DNA of 64,000 nucleotides from Pedobacter cryoconitis (GTDB lineage Bacteria; Bacteroidota; Bacteroidia; Sphingobacteriales; Sphingobacteriaceae). Location: the NCBI GenBank assembly GCA_019352875.1, contig JAAAFW010000015.1:908056-972055 (forward strand). The letters run 5' to 3'. Under the pieces are notes generated by a model. That model was not told the origin of the DNA and did no database searches. It was given only the letters and a program-made list of their open reading frames with translations. Positions within the stretch are counted from its first letter, which is position 1, and each line of letters begins with the position of its first letter. Of this stretch, positions 27,545 to 35,602 are shown piece by piece. The position numbers were made by a program, and so were the translations under genes.

Positions 27545-28015
27545 ATGAAAAAGCTCGCAAAGCTGACAACACTGTTATTAATACTGTCTATGCCTTTATG
27601 GGCACAAACTCAAAAATCTAACAAAATGGAAAAAAGAATTATTAATCCCTGGGAATGGCAGGACAAACGCAGCTACGTACAGGCTGTTGAAGTAAAGCAT
27701 GTCGAGAGTACGCTTTATATTTCAGGACAGACTGCTATCAGTGATGATGGTATATCAAGTAATGAAGACATGAAAACACAATTAACCAAAGCGTTGCAGA
27801 ACTTAGAGACAGTGATCAGTACGGCTGGATATAAGCCGGAGGGAATAGTACGCTTAAATATTTATACAACCTCAACAGCTGAGCTTTGGCCAAATTTCCA
27901 AATTTTTCAAGACTGGGTTGCCAGGCACGGGGTTCAACAGGCCCTTACACTTTTAGAAGTGAGCAGTCTATTCGAAACGTTAAAAGTTGAATTAGAGGCC
28001 ACCGTAGTTAAATAA
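27545..28015 (+). CDS. RidA/YjgF-family protein, apparently exported
   Basis: A 156-aa protein. The mature part is a RidA domain (LYISGQTAISDDG, then LQNLETVISTAGYKPEGIVRLNIYTT), a family that hydrolyses reactive enamines/imines in the cytoplasm. Here the ATG at 27545 adds MKKLAKLTTLLLILSMPLWA before QTQKS, which looks like a signal peptide and would be unusual for RidA. An internal ATG at 27626 (MEKRIINPWEW) gives a conventional cytoplasmic RidA. The C-terminal Arg typical of active RidA (IEAxAxxR) is not evident, so deaminase activity is doubtful. Confidence 0.85.
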   Translation: MKKLAKLTTLLLILSMPLWAQTQKSNKMEKRIINPWEWQDKRSYVQAVEVKHVESTLYISGQTAISDDGISSNEDMKTQLTKALQNLETVISTAGYKPEGIVRLNIYTTSTAELWPNFQIFQDWVARHGVQQALTLLEVSSLFETLKVELEATVVK

Positions 28016-28072
28016 CTATGGCTATTCAGAAGAATAATTTTTCTGAATTGATTTTGAGGTTGTTAGTTTGTA

Positions 28073-28099
28073 AAAGAAGCGCCTATTGAGCGCTTCTTT
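28073..28099. terminator. terminator between RidA and VOC genes
   Basis: AAAGAAGCGC and GCGCTTCTTT form a 10-bp stem with a 7-nt loop between convergent genes; T and A runs flank it, so it can act both ways. Confidence 0.75.
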
Positions 28100-28101
28100 A
28101 T

Positions 28102-28350
28102 TTAGTTGAATTTTTTGATGGCATCGGCAGTGACGGGTGTGAAAAAATTAATTAAGTTGCCGTCTGGATCACGGAATAACAACGAACGATTACCCCAGGG
28201 CATCGTCGTTGGTACCTGTGTGGCCGTGTCAGTAACCAATTCTGCAAAGTCATCAGTATACCATTGAGCAGTAATGCGGGTTACCTGTTCGAAAAATCGA
28301 ACCATGCGTTTAAGGTCTGTGCTAATAATTCTTAAGGATGTTATTTTCAT
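28102..28350 (-). CDS. VOC-family protein with internal deletion
   Basis: Only 82 aa, while relatives of this VOC type have about 120-130. The N-terminus (MKITSLRIISTDLKRMVRFF, then the ITAQWY region) and the C-terminus (TTMPWGNRSLLFRDPDGNLI) both match a bleomycin-resistance/glyoxalase-like single module, but the middle, about 40 residues with two beta strands and the central helix, is missing at DTATQVPTTM with the frame kept. The fold is unlikely to close normally. Probably a decaying gene, although the frame is open. It lies downstream of the M1 peptidase operon on the same strand. Confidence 0.7.
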   Translation of the reverse strand: MKITSLRIISTDLKRMVRFFEQVTRITAQWYTDDFAELVTDTATQVPTTMPWGNRSLLFRDPDGNLINFFTPVTADAIKKFN

Positions 28351-28452
28351 GATTTTGTTATTATCTATATGTTATAGAAAAGTAATGCTGCTAAACTGCG
28401 GCGGTATGTCAAAATATTGGAACACTGTTAATTTAAGTTAGTATCCAATTAT

Positions 28453-30324
28453 CTAGGGATTCCATACATTATTCAATTTATTTTGATCGGCATCGTAATC
28501 ATTGCCCAGTACGAGTTGTTTTACTGGTTTAAGGGCAACAAAATTTATCCGGATGTTTTTACGGCCGGTAGCCCAGCAAGCGATGCTGCGGGTGACATTT
28601 TCACGGGTGCCGTCTTTATAAATTATATTCAGATGCACCGGTACAATTGCCTTACCGATTCTATTGATAGTGACGGTGTATTTTTGCAACTGATGGCTTA
28701 CCGTTCCAATGGCCAGATCAGGTGACTCTTTAGTAAAGAACCAATTATACCAAAACCAGTTAAGATTCTTCCCGGCACCATGATTGATACAATTAAAAAA
28801 ATCATAAGGGGTGGGATGGCAGCCTTTCCATTGAGCGATATAGTAATTCAACGCTTTTAAAAATAATTTTTCACCCAGCATTTCTTTTACGTACAGATAT
28901 CCCAGTGCAGGTTTCATGTCTTTGTTTGAATACCTGGCTGCGCCAAGTAGCTGTGGCGTTAGTGTCATAATGGGGGCATCCTGCTCGCTGGATGCAGATC
29001 TGTTAACTTCATCAGTATTATTACTTACCTGGGTTGATGGATCGATCAAAGGATGCAGGACAAATTCAGCCAGGGTTGCCCAGCCCTCATCCATAAAAGA
29101 ATATTTGGTTTCGTTAGTTCCGACAAAAAAAGGAAATAACGAATGGAAAATTTCATGTGCGGTAAATTCAATGACGTCCTCTTGTTTTTCAAAAGGGAGG
29201 TTATTAACCATCATCGGGTACTCCATTGCATCCAAACCTTCAAAAACAGTTATATGAGGATAGGGGAATGGTATACCCGGGAGCTTGTAACTAAACAGTT
29301 CTGTCGTCTTTCGAGCATAACCAATTACCGGAACATAAGACCGATGCGCCGGATTATAAACAGCATCTACACGGGTACGCCGACTTGTCACAGGATCAAC
29401 CACCAGGCTGGATGCCTTCCATACATAATGATTGCTGACACCAAAGGCCATATCTATAACATTGTCTGCTTCGAATTTCCAGGTGTTAGTTGAGGTGCCT
29501 TTTGTGATATTGCCATTTTTCAGATCGTCCTCAGTAATGATATCGGTTATCACATCCTCCTGCTGTGATCTTTGGATCAGACTTGCATATTTTGAAGTGT
29601 ATACTTCCTTCGTATTTTTGAGGTCGCCGGTTCCCCACACCATATATCCGGCAGGTACTGTTATATCTGCCTTGAAATGTCCGTAGTCGTTATAAAATTC
29701 GTAAGGTCCGGTATAGGGATATTCATTCCAGCCATCTATATCATCATACACTGTGATCCGGGGAAAAAAGTAAGCGATAAAATAAGCGCCGGAGTCGACC
29801 TTCCCCGTACGCATAAAAGACCCCGCATTCAACTTGTAACTATAATCAATATCAAAATGAGTCTTGCTGTGCGGTAATATCTGAACACCACGGACGTTCA
29901 TATTCGTCCCTCTAATGAGCCGTTTAATACTGTCAACGGGTTGATCGTTGAATTTCAGAGATTTAATAGAAATGCCATCGTTTAGATCTGCGGAGGCTAT
30001 CTGAACCGATCTCATAGCTTCTTTCTGGTAAAGGTTAGAGTAAAGTTTAAACAGTACGCGGTTAAGTGTGTCAGGACTATTATTAATATATTCAATACGT
30101 ACTGTGCCCGTCAGCATTCGCGTAGATGGAACGAAGTTAACTTTAATGCTATAATTCGCTTGGTTTTGCCAATATTTTTCACCCGGTATACCATTTTGAT
30201 TTCGGGTTCCGTTCAAATATGCTTTTTGAATATTGGGGGCAACTGGTAATTTAATCTGAGCATTTGCTGAGGTAGCAGTTGCCAGTATTAAAAATAAAAA
30301 TAGTCTGATAATAAATTTAATCAT
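28453..30324 (-). CDS. M1-family metallopeptidase, exported
   Basis: A 623-aa zinc peptidase with signal peptide (MIKFIIRLFLFLILATATSA, then NAQ). The catalytic domain has HEIFH followed 18 residues later by Glu in FMDEGWA, the HEXXH-x18-E zinc signature of M1; the upstream substrate motif reads AMEYP in place of GAMEN. The N-terminal saddle domain (~45-230) is present, and the C-terminal helical domain seems short. Likely an aminopeptidase in the periplasm. It starts within the stop of the MFS gene (4-nt ATGA overlap), so it belongs to the monooxygenase-MFS operon. Confidence 0.92.
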   Translation of the reverse strand: MIKFIIRLFLFLILATATSANAQIKLPVAPNIQKAYLNGTRNQNGIPGEKYWQNQANYSIKVNFVPSTRMLTGTVRIEYINNSPDTLNRVLFKLYSNLYQKEAMRSVQIASADLNDGISIKSLKFNDQPVDSIKRLIRGTNMNVRGVQILPHSKTHFDIDYSYKLNAGSFMRTGKVDSGAYFIAYFFPRITVYDDIDGWNEYPYTGPYEFYNDYGHFKADITVPAGYMVWGTGDLKNTKEVYTSKYASLIQRSQQEDVITDIITEDDLKNGNITKGTSTNTWKFEADNVIDMAFGVSNHYVWKASSLVVDPVTSRRTRVDAVYNPAHRSYVPVIGYARKTTELFSYKLPGIPFPYPHITVFEGLDAMEYPMMVNNLPFEKQEDVIEFTAHEIFHSLFPFFVGTNETKYSFMDEGWATLAEFVLHPLIDPSTQVSNNTDEVNRSASSEQDAPIMTLTPQLLGAARYSNKDMKPALGYLYVKEMLGEKLFLKALNYYIAQWKGCHPTPYDFFNCINHGAGKNLNWFWYNWFFTKESPDLAIGTVSHQLQKYTVTINRIGKAIVPVHLNIIYKDGTRENVTRSIACWATGRKNIRINFVALKPVKQLVLGNDYDADQNKLNNVWNP

Positions 30325-31532
30325 GGTGTTGTAGTTAGAAGAACCAGTGGTGGTTCAGGGATATACTTCGCATACAGAAATACTGCCGCCAGAATAATAA
30401 GTGTTGCGGATAAATACAATATACCCGCACTATATACATAGATAGCAGCGGAACCTATCGGAATAACAACATTATTTGCAGACTGTAAGCTTTGGTTAAC
30501 TCCCTGTAATTTTCCCTGTTTACTTTCGCTGGTTGATTGTGATAGTTTTCCATTATATATTGGCTCAAACAAACCAGCGCCGGATATTATAAATATAATT
30601 GCCGCTGAAATGATCACAACTGATAGTATTAATGTGCTCGTCATAATCAGCCCTAATCCAATTGCAAGTGCGATAAGACCCGCTATTGCAATATTCTTTT
30701 CGGCAAAGTATTTTAGTAGCCAGGGCAATAAAAGTGCGCGTATTGTAATATCGCAAATACCAACAAGTGTTAGCATCAGACCAATAAATGCAGGCCCCCA
30801 TTTATAAATGTCTTTTAAAAATATAATGAAATTGAATTGAAAAATGCCTAAACCTATATAAAACATTACCCCCATCAGGAGTAATAATTTAATGTCCTTC
30901 AAACTGAATATATCTTTAAATTGGGAAAACGTATTAAAGTTCTTAATTGTCATTTGTTTAGTTCGCATTTCGGGTGCCAGGGATTCAGGCAACAGAAAAT
31001 AGACGGCTAAACCGGATAGGAATATTAACGCGGCAGTAACATAGAATGGTAAAGCAATATCAATGCTCCCTAATAATCCCCCCAGAGCCGGCCCTCCTAA
31101 TTTTCCTATTCCCATAGCGGAACCAATAAAGCCAAACCATTTAGCCCTTTCTTTCGGTTCGGTACTATCGGAGACATAGGCGAATAGTGTACTGATATTC
31201 CCAGCGGTAAACCCGTCGATGATGCGGCCAAGAAAAAGTATCCAGAGAGCTCCACCGATTCCAAACAGAATATAACCAATGACAGAACCTGCCAGGCTGA
31301 TCATCAGAACACTTTTTCGACCGTACCTGTCGCTTAATGCGCCCAAAGCGGGTGCAGCGAAAAAGGTGCAGGCCGCAAATACTGAACTGAGGATACTCAT
31401 GCCAACCACGACCTGCTCTGATGGAAGGTACTTGCTTACAATAAAGGGCAAAAGAGGCAGAACTATAGACATTCCAACTGAATTCAGCGCCACGATCCCT
31501 ATGATTATCCATAGTTGTTTTTTTTGCTTCAT
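30321..31532 (-). CDS. MFS drug-efflux transporter (TCR/Tet-like)
   Basis: A 403-aa major-facilitator transporter with 12 membrane segments. The motif-A loop reads GALSDRYGRKSVLMIS, and a second GRIIDGFTAGNISTLFAYVSD motif is typical of the DHA1 group that includes TetA proteins. Exports small drugs by proton antiport in relatives. It lies 15 nt downstream of the Tet(X)-like monooxygenase (module 2) and overlaps the M1 peptidase gene, so the three are one operon. Combined flavin-dependent modification and efflux of the same compound is a reasonable inference. Confidence 0.92.
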   Translation of the reverse strand: MKQKKQLWIIIGIVALNSVGMSIVLPLLPFIVSKYLPSEQVVVGMSILSSVFAACTFFAAPALGALSDRYGRKSVLMISLAGSVIGYILFGIGGALWILFLGRIIDGFTAGNISTLFAYVSDSTEPKERAKWFGFIGSAMGIGKLGGPALGGLLGSIDIALPFYVTAALIFLSGLAVYFLLPESLAPEMRTKQMTIKNFNTFSQFKDIFSLKDIKLLLLMGVMFYIGLGIFQFNFIIFLKDIYKWGPAFIGLMLTLVGICDITIRALLLPWLLKYFAEKNIAIAGLIALAIGLGLIMTSTLILSVVIISAAIIFIISGAGLFEPIYNGKLSQSTSESKQGKLQGVNQSLQSANNVVIPIGSAAIYVYSAGILYLSATLIILAAVFLYAKYIPEPPLVLLTTTP

Positions 31533-31547
31533 TTTGTATGCCGGTTA

Positions 31548-32705
31548 TCATAAGCCAAAATAAGACAGCATTTTTTGCAGCGCACCTTCCGAGTGCATCC
31601 GCTCACCGTTTTCAAGTGATTGTTTAGCTGCCTTTGACGCTCTTTTGAACATGTTTACTTCATAGGCGGCGAGAGCTTCCTGCATCGTATTATATTTACC
31701 GGATGTTATGCACTCGCTTAATTCCAGAGCGTCAAACATCGAGGTGTTTGCGCCTTCTCCTGCAAAGGGCGGCATCACGTGTGCAGCGTCACCAAGTAAG
31801 GTTAAGTTAGGCAGGGTCGCCCAGGTTTGATCTAATGGTATACAGTAAATCGGACGTGGAATTACCGGTGTTGCTGCGTGTTCAAACAGTTCGTGCCAGA
31901 TATCACTCCATCCGTTATATTCTTCTTTAAACCATGCAAGTAGCTGCGTTTTATCAGAGAAATCCAATCCGCTGCTGGCGGCCCAGTTTTCATCGGGTCT
32001 GAAGCTTAGATAAAATCCGAGTCCGCCTTTGCCTTTCTGACCGCCCAGAATATTCTTATTATTTCCAAAAGCCATTATTTTACCGCCATTTAGCAGGGTA
32101 TAAATATTTGGGGTTGCATTTGCTGCATTCTCCACATTGATCTCAACCATAGTAATACCGGAGTACACAGCTTTAATATTTGTTACGTGTGAACGAATCT
32201 TTGAATTAGCACCGTCAGCGGCTACCACCAGATCAGCGTAGGCAGAGGAGCCATTTTTAAAATGTAATAACCAGCCTTCATTTTGCTTTTCCATTGAAAT
32301 AAAATGACTGTTCCAAACGACCGTATCTGGCTGTAAAGACTCTAAAAACAATCGTCTTAAAGCTCCGCGATCTATCTCGGGACGAGGAGGTTCATAATTT
32401 AAATCTTCAGCTGGTCCGGTTTTGTGATCGCTGAAAAAGATTTCGGCCCGTTCATTTACAATGATCTTTTTATCTGCACCCTGACGGACACGCTGTCTGA
32501 ATTCGTTTATCAAATTTGATTTTCGTAAAGCCGCCCAACCTGATTCTTCATGCATGTCGAGTGGCGAGCCCTGCACACGTGCATCTTTATTAAAATCCCT
32601 TTCGTATAATTTTACGTTTGCACCTTCCATCTGTAAAATCCGGGCCAGGGTCAACCCTCCAGGCCCGGCACCTACAATGGCGATTTGTTTGTTTTTCAGT
32701 ATCAT
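31548..32705 (-). CDS. FAD-dependent monooxygenase (Tet(X)-related), module 2
   Basis: A 385-aa class A flavin monooxygenase. FAD motif IAIVGAGPGGLTLARILQME at ~8-27 is followed by KLYERD and SPLDMHEESG; PEIDRGALRRLFLESL contains the conserved Arg; DLVVAADGANSKIRS is the DG motif; LGDAAHVMPPFAGEGANTSM near 295 is the second FAD motif. Length and motif order follow Tet(X) and related enzymes, but identity is visibly lower than for the module 3 enzyme. Substrate not determinable. First gene of an operon with an MFS exporter and an M1 peptidase, divergent to its AraC regulator. Confidence 0.9.
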   Translation of the reverse strand: MILKNKQIAIVGAGPGGLTLARILQMEGANVKLYERDFNKDARVQGSPLDMHEESGWAALRKSNLINEFRQRVRQGADKKIIVNERAEIFFSDHKTGPAEDLNYEPPRPEIDRGALRRLFLESLQPDTVVWNSHFISMEKQNEGWLLHFKNGSSAYADLVVAADGANSKIRSHVTNIKAVYSGITMVEINVENAANATPNIYTLLNGGKIMAFGNNKNILGGQKGKGGLGFYLSFRPDENWAASSGLDFSDKTQLLAWFKEEYNGWSDIWHELFEHAATPVIPRPIYCIPLDQTWATLPNLTLLGDAAHVMPPFAGEGANTSMFDALELSECITSGKYNTMQEALAAYEVNMFKRASKAAKQSLENGERMHSEGALQKMLSYFGL

Positions 32706-32729
32706 GATTTCTCATTTTTAATTACAATT

Positions 32730-32795
32730 CAAAATTGTCAAGTATCTTAGAGGTAAAATAATCGTACCGGACACAAAAATAGTCGTAAAGGACAC
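32730..32795. promoter_or_regulatory. divergent promoter and AraC operator, module 2
   Basis: An imperfect minus-strand -7 box CAAAATTG starts at 32730. Exactly 27 bp on is AATAATCGTACCGGACAC (32757-32774), and 21 bp after that AATAGTCGTAAAGGACAC (32778-32795), two 18-nt direct repeats differing at three positions. The second copy ends 2 nt before the AraC start codon. This is the clearest of the three operators in the window. Confidence 0.7.
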
Positions 32796-32797
32796 GT

Positions 32798-33751
32798 ATG
32801 GAAAAAGATAGACAGCAAACAGAACCAAATGTCCTGAAGGGATTTGCTCGTTTATTAGGGGGGGAATTAAAGAACTGGACATTAGAAATTCCTGAAAAGT
32901 TCGGTAAAGGTTATTGTGCAGGATTTGTTTTTAATGAACATATTAGAATGCTTGTTTTTAATTATGAACTCCACGAGAATCTCGTTATTGAAAATCCTGA
33001 CATCAACCTAACTACAAGGACTATACTTTTTAAATTCCAGAACATTTTTCCTAAGAACGAAATATCGGTGCCAGAAAAGCTGACGCCTTCGGTTTTAATT
33101 GCGACCACGAGTCTGAATACTGATGTTATTATTCCAATCCATACTAATATGGCAACTATTAATATAGAAGTCGATGCAAATTATCTGAGGGGATTATTCT
33201 TTCTTTCAGAAAAATCGCCGGTTTTGCAAAGCTTGTTTATGAATACACAGCCGTTGCTGTTCGAACAAATGATTTATACTTCTTTGCAGAAAATTGTGGA
33301 TGAAATTATATCTGAACCGGTAGATGAAATTTTTAAGCTTTTTTTTCTTAGAATCAAGGCGGAAGAACTAATTTGCAGATTATTAATGGAATTGGAAAAG
33401 CGGGATACGAAGCAGCTGTATGCTCTAAATAGCCACGATATTCAAACCATTTACAAAGTTAAGGAGCAAATGCTTGAACATTTGGAAAGTCCGCCTGTTA
33501 TAAGAGAATTAGCGGCTTCTGCCTGTATGAGTCCCACTAAATTGAAACGTTTATTCAAGCAAATTTTTGGTAAAAGTATTTTTTATTATTATCAGGAATT
33601 CAGAATGAAGGAAGCCGCATTTTTGTTGAAAGATGAAAAGCTGTCTGTGTCAGATGTGGGTTTCAGGCTAGGATTTACTAATTTAAGCCATTTTTCAAAG
33701 GTCTTTGCAGCCCATACAGGGATGAAGCCCAAGCAGTATAGCCGCTCCTGA
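32798..33751 (+). CDS. AraC-family transcriptional regulator, module 2
   Basis: A 317-aa paralogue of the AraC proteins at 24944 and 55288. The N-terminal ~215 residues share the family blocks (KFGKGYCAGFVFNEHIRMLV, LLFEQMIYTSLQKIVDEI), and the C-terminal DNA-binding domain has IRELAASACMSPTKLKRLFK and LSVSDVGFRLGFTNLSHFSK, ending GMKPKQYS. The 18-nt direct repeat directly before its ATG suggests autorepression as well as activation of the divergent monooxygenase-MFS-peptidase operon. Confidence 0.92.
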   Translation: MEKDRQQTEPNVLKGFARLLGGELKNWTLEIPEKFGKGYCAGFVFNEHIRMLVFNYELHENLVIENPDINLTTRTILFKFQNIFPKNEISVPEKLTPSVLIATTSLNTDVIIPIHTNMATINIEVDANYLRGLFFLSEKSPVLQSLFMNTQPLLFEQMIYTSLQKIVDEIISEPVDEIFKLFFLRIKAEELICRLLMELEKRDTKQLYALNSHDIQTIYKVKEQMLEHLESPPVIRELAASACMSPTKLKRLFKQIFGKSIFYYYQEFRMKEAAFLLKDEKLSVSDVGFRLGFTNLSHFSKVFAAHTGMKPKQYSRS

Positions 33752-33754
33752 AAT

Positions 33755-33889
33755 ATGAGCGTATACGGCAATTGTGTTTATGATTTGTTTACGGGCAGTA
33801 CAGAGCAGCAGCGTAAAGAAAGTGAAAATCCTGTTTTTAACGCACAATCATTAGGTATCGAAAATACAGATGAATGGTATTCTGTTTAG
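33755..33889 (+). pseudogene. relic of a second AGCS symporter gene
   Basis: Two fragments match the AGCS gene at 12862-14277. Bases 33764-33801 align with 13771-13810 (membrane segment ending LFTGQY) with single-base deletions; 33803-33882 align with the 3' end from 14200 to 14277 (QQRKE, then NPVFNA and LGIENTDEW), the last 30 nt identical. About 390 nt between the two parts are gone. The remains happen to form a 44-codon open frame, but it is not a sensible protein. The fragment lies right behind the module 2 AraC gene. Confidence 0.8.
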
Positions 33890-35493
33890 GGTGTGAAGAT
33901 ATATAATGACTTTATAATTCTTCCGTCTTCATCAGTTCCACCACCTATAATGGCCTGGTTTCCATTCGTCCCGATAATAGGGCTCGAAATCGCAATATGC
34001 GAACTGGTTGTGCTCATACTGTTTATTTCTGTCCAGCTGTCCGAATCCGGAATATATTTGAAAAATTGAAAATTTATAATTTTACCGATATTGCCATATT
34101 CGCTCGATTGTCCCATGCCGACATAGGCATAATTACCAAGGCTAAAACTGATATTATTCATATCTCCACCACCCGGATAATCAGCTTTTTTACTCCACTG
34201 ATTCATATTTGTATCATAACTCCAGGTCTCACGGGAAACCACTCTGTCGGTAACGCTGGTTCTAATCATTCCGCTTGTTAAATAAAGCTTTGAGCCTATA
34301 TGGAAGGATGAATATAAAACTCTCTGTTTTGGCTGCGGAAAATCTGCAACCTGAGTCCAGATTTTGGATGTAAGATCGTAGGACCACATATCGGAGTAAA
34401 AGGCATCGTTATATGGTGCTTCTACATTACTTGTATATCCCATACCATAGAATAACTTATTGCCATTAATAATTGCCACGGCACGGCTCCTTAATTTTCC
34501 AGGAAAATCGGCTTCCCTGGTCCATCTGTCTGAATTAATATGGTAAACGTAATGAAATTTGGAACCAGAAAGCTGCTTTTCAACGCCGACCATATCTCCT
34601 CCAATAAAATGAATATCCGAGCCCTGTTGAATAATAGTAGTTCCTGACAAGCGATAAGTTTTGCTAAAAACAGCGAGCTGTACGGTAGCCTTTGTCTTAT
34701 AATTATATTTGAAGAATTGTGAGCTTTGAGAGGGATTGCCAAATATTGGTTTGTACGCATAAATCCAGTCTCCCTTTATGAAATGTGCAGCATCTGCGGT
34801 TGCAGAAATTTCTATTGGTAAATCCTCCATTTTATTCCATCGACCTTCCATAAATCTGAGCTGGGTTGGGTAAGTCATACTAATATTATTTACCCTGGCT
34901 TTTAGGGTGTATTTTCCTACTGGCAGGTCAGCAGGTAATTTTGTGACGAATACGCTTCCTGCCAGAGATGTTCCTATAGATTTGATTTCTAATGGAATGT
35001 TATTGAGGAATATTTTTATCGTAGCTTTATCACTTAGGTTTCCCATATTGGAGTGAACGGTGAAATTTCCGTCTGGATTCAGAATATGATCCACGGTGTA
35101 AATTGCCGGGGACATTTTGCCAATAAGATAGGCCGAAGAGTATTCTGTCTTTTTCTTGAAAAGTGCATAAGCACGCACGTAATAAACTTTGCCGGTATCG
35201 AGTCCGGTTAGGTTATGTGTGAAATCTACAGAGCCTCTGGAGTTTCCGATAAGAAATTTGGTGCCATTTTCCAGGGTCGGATTTTCTGAAGTGCCTGCTA
35301 TCACACCATATTCCACATCCTGATCTGCATGACGTATTTCCAGTGTGCCGGAAATATTGAAATTGTCAAATCCTTCAATTTTTACCGGTAAAATCGAAAT
35401 ACGGAATGATCCGGCTTCGATTTCTGTTACCGCATTTTTTTTACAGGAAAAAAGAAACAGAGAGATACATAAAAGCACCAAGGAGTAGCGCAT
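33886..35493 (-). CDS. kelch-repeat lipoprotein with IPT-like domain
   Basis: A 535-aa surface or periplasmic lipoprotein. The ATG at 35491-35493 gives MRYSLVLLCISLFLFSC followed by KKN, a lipobox with Cys17; a longer frame to 35685 runs through the promoter of the divergent gene and is rejected. Residues ~25-240 contain beta-sandwich modules (IPT/TIG-like around TVHSNMGNLSDKATI), and ~250-530 a kelch propeller (GNKLFYGMGYTSN, DMWSYDLTSKIWTQVADFP, GSKLYLTSGMI, SYDTNMNQWSKKADYPGG). Function unknown; such proteins bind glycans or proteins at the surface. The 3' end overlaps the AGCS relic by 4 nt. Confidence 0.85.
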   Translation of the reverse strand: MRYSLVLLCISLFLFSCKKNAVTEIEAGSFRISILPVKIEGFDNFNISGTLEIRHADQDVEYGVIAGTSENPTLENGTKFLIGNSRGSVDFTHNLTGLDTGKVYYVRAYALFKKKTEYSSAYLIGKMSPAIYTVDHILNPDGNFTVHSNMGNLSDKATIKIFLNNIPLEIKSIGTSLAGSVFVTKLPADLPVGKYTLKARVNNISMTYPTQLRFMEGRWNKMEDLPIEISATADAAHFIKGDWIYAYKPIFGNPSQSSQFFKYNYKTKATVQLAVFSKTYRLSGTTIIQQGSDIHFIGGDMVGVEKQLSGSKFHYVYHINSDRWTREADFPGKLRSRAVAIINGNKLFYGMGYTSNVEAPYNDAFYSDMWSYDLTSKIWTQVADFPQPKQRVLYSSFHIGSKLYLTSGMIRTSVTDRVVSRETWSYDTNMNQWSKKADYPGGGDMNNISFSLGNYAYVGMGQSSEYGNIGKIINFQFFKYIPDSDSWTEINSMSTTSSHIAISSPIIGTNGNQAIIGGGTDEDGRIIKSLYIFTP

Positions 35494-35602
35494 AGAGAGA
35501 GGGGTAAGTTTAATTTTAAGTAAATATAAAACTAAACTTAATTGTGTTAATCTAGAAAGTTCATTTATTTTAGTAAATATTATCACTCTTAATACTTCAT
35601 TT

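Noticed and set aside
31548..32705. calling module 2 monooxygenase a tetracycline-resistance enzyme
   Set aside because: Motifs place it in the wider FMO group, but identity to Tet(X) looks modest and drug-contact residues cannot be confirmed here.
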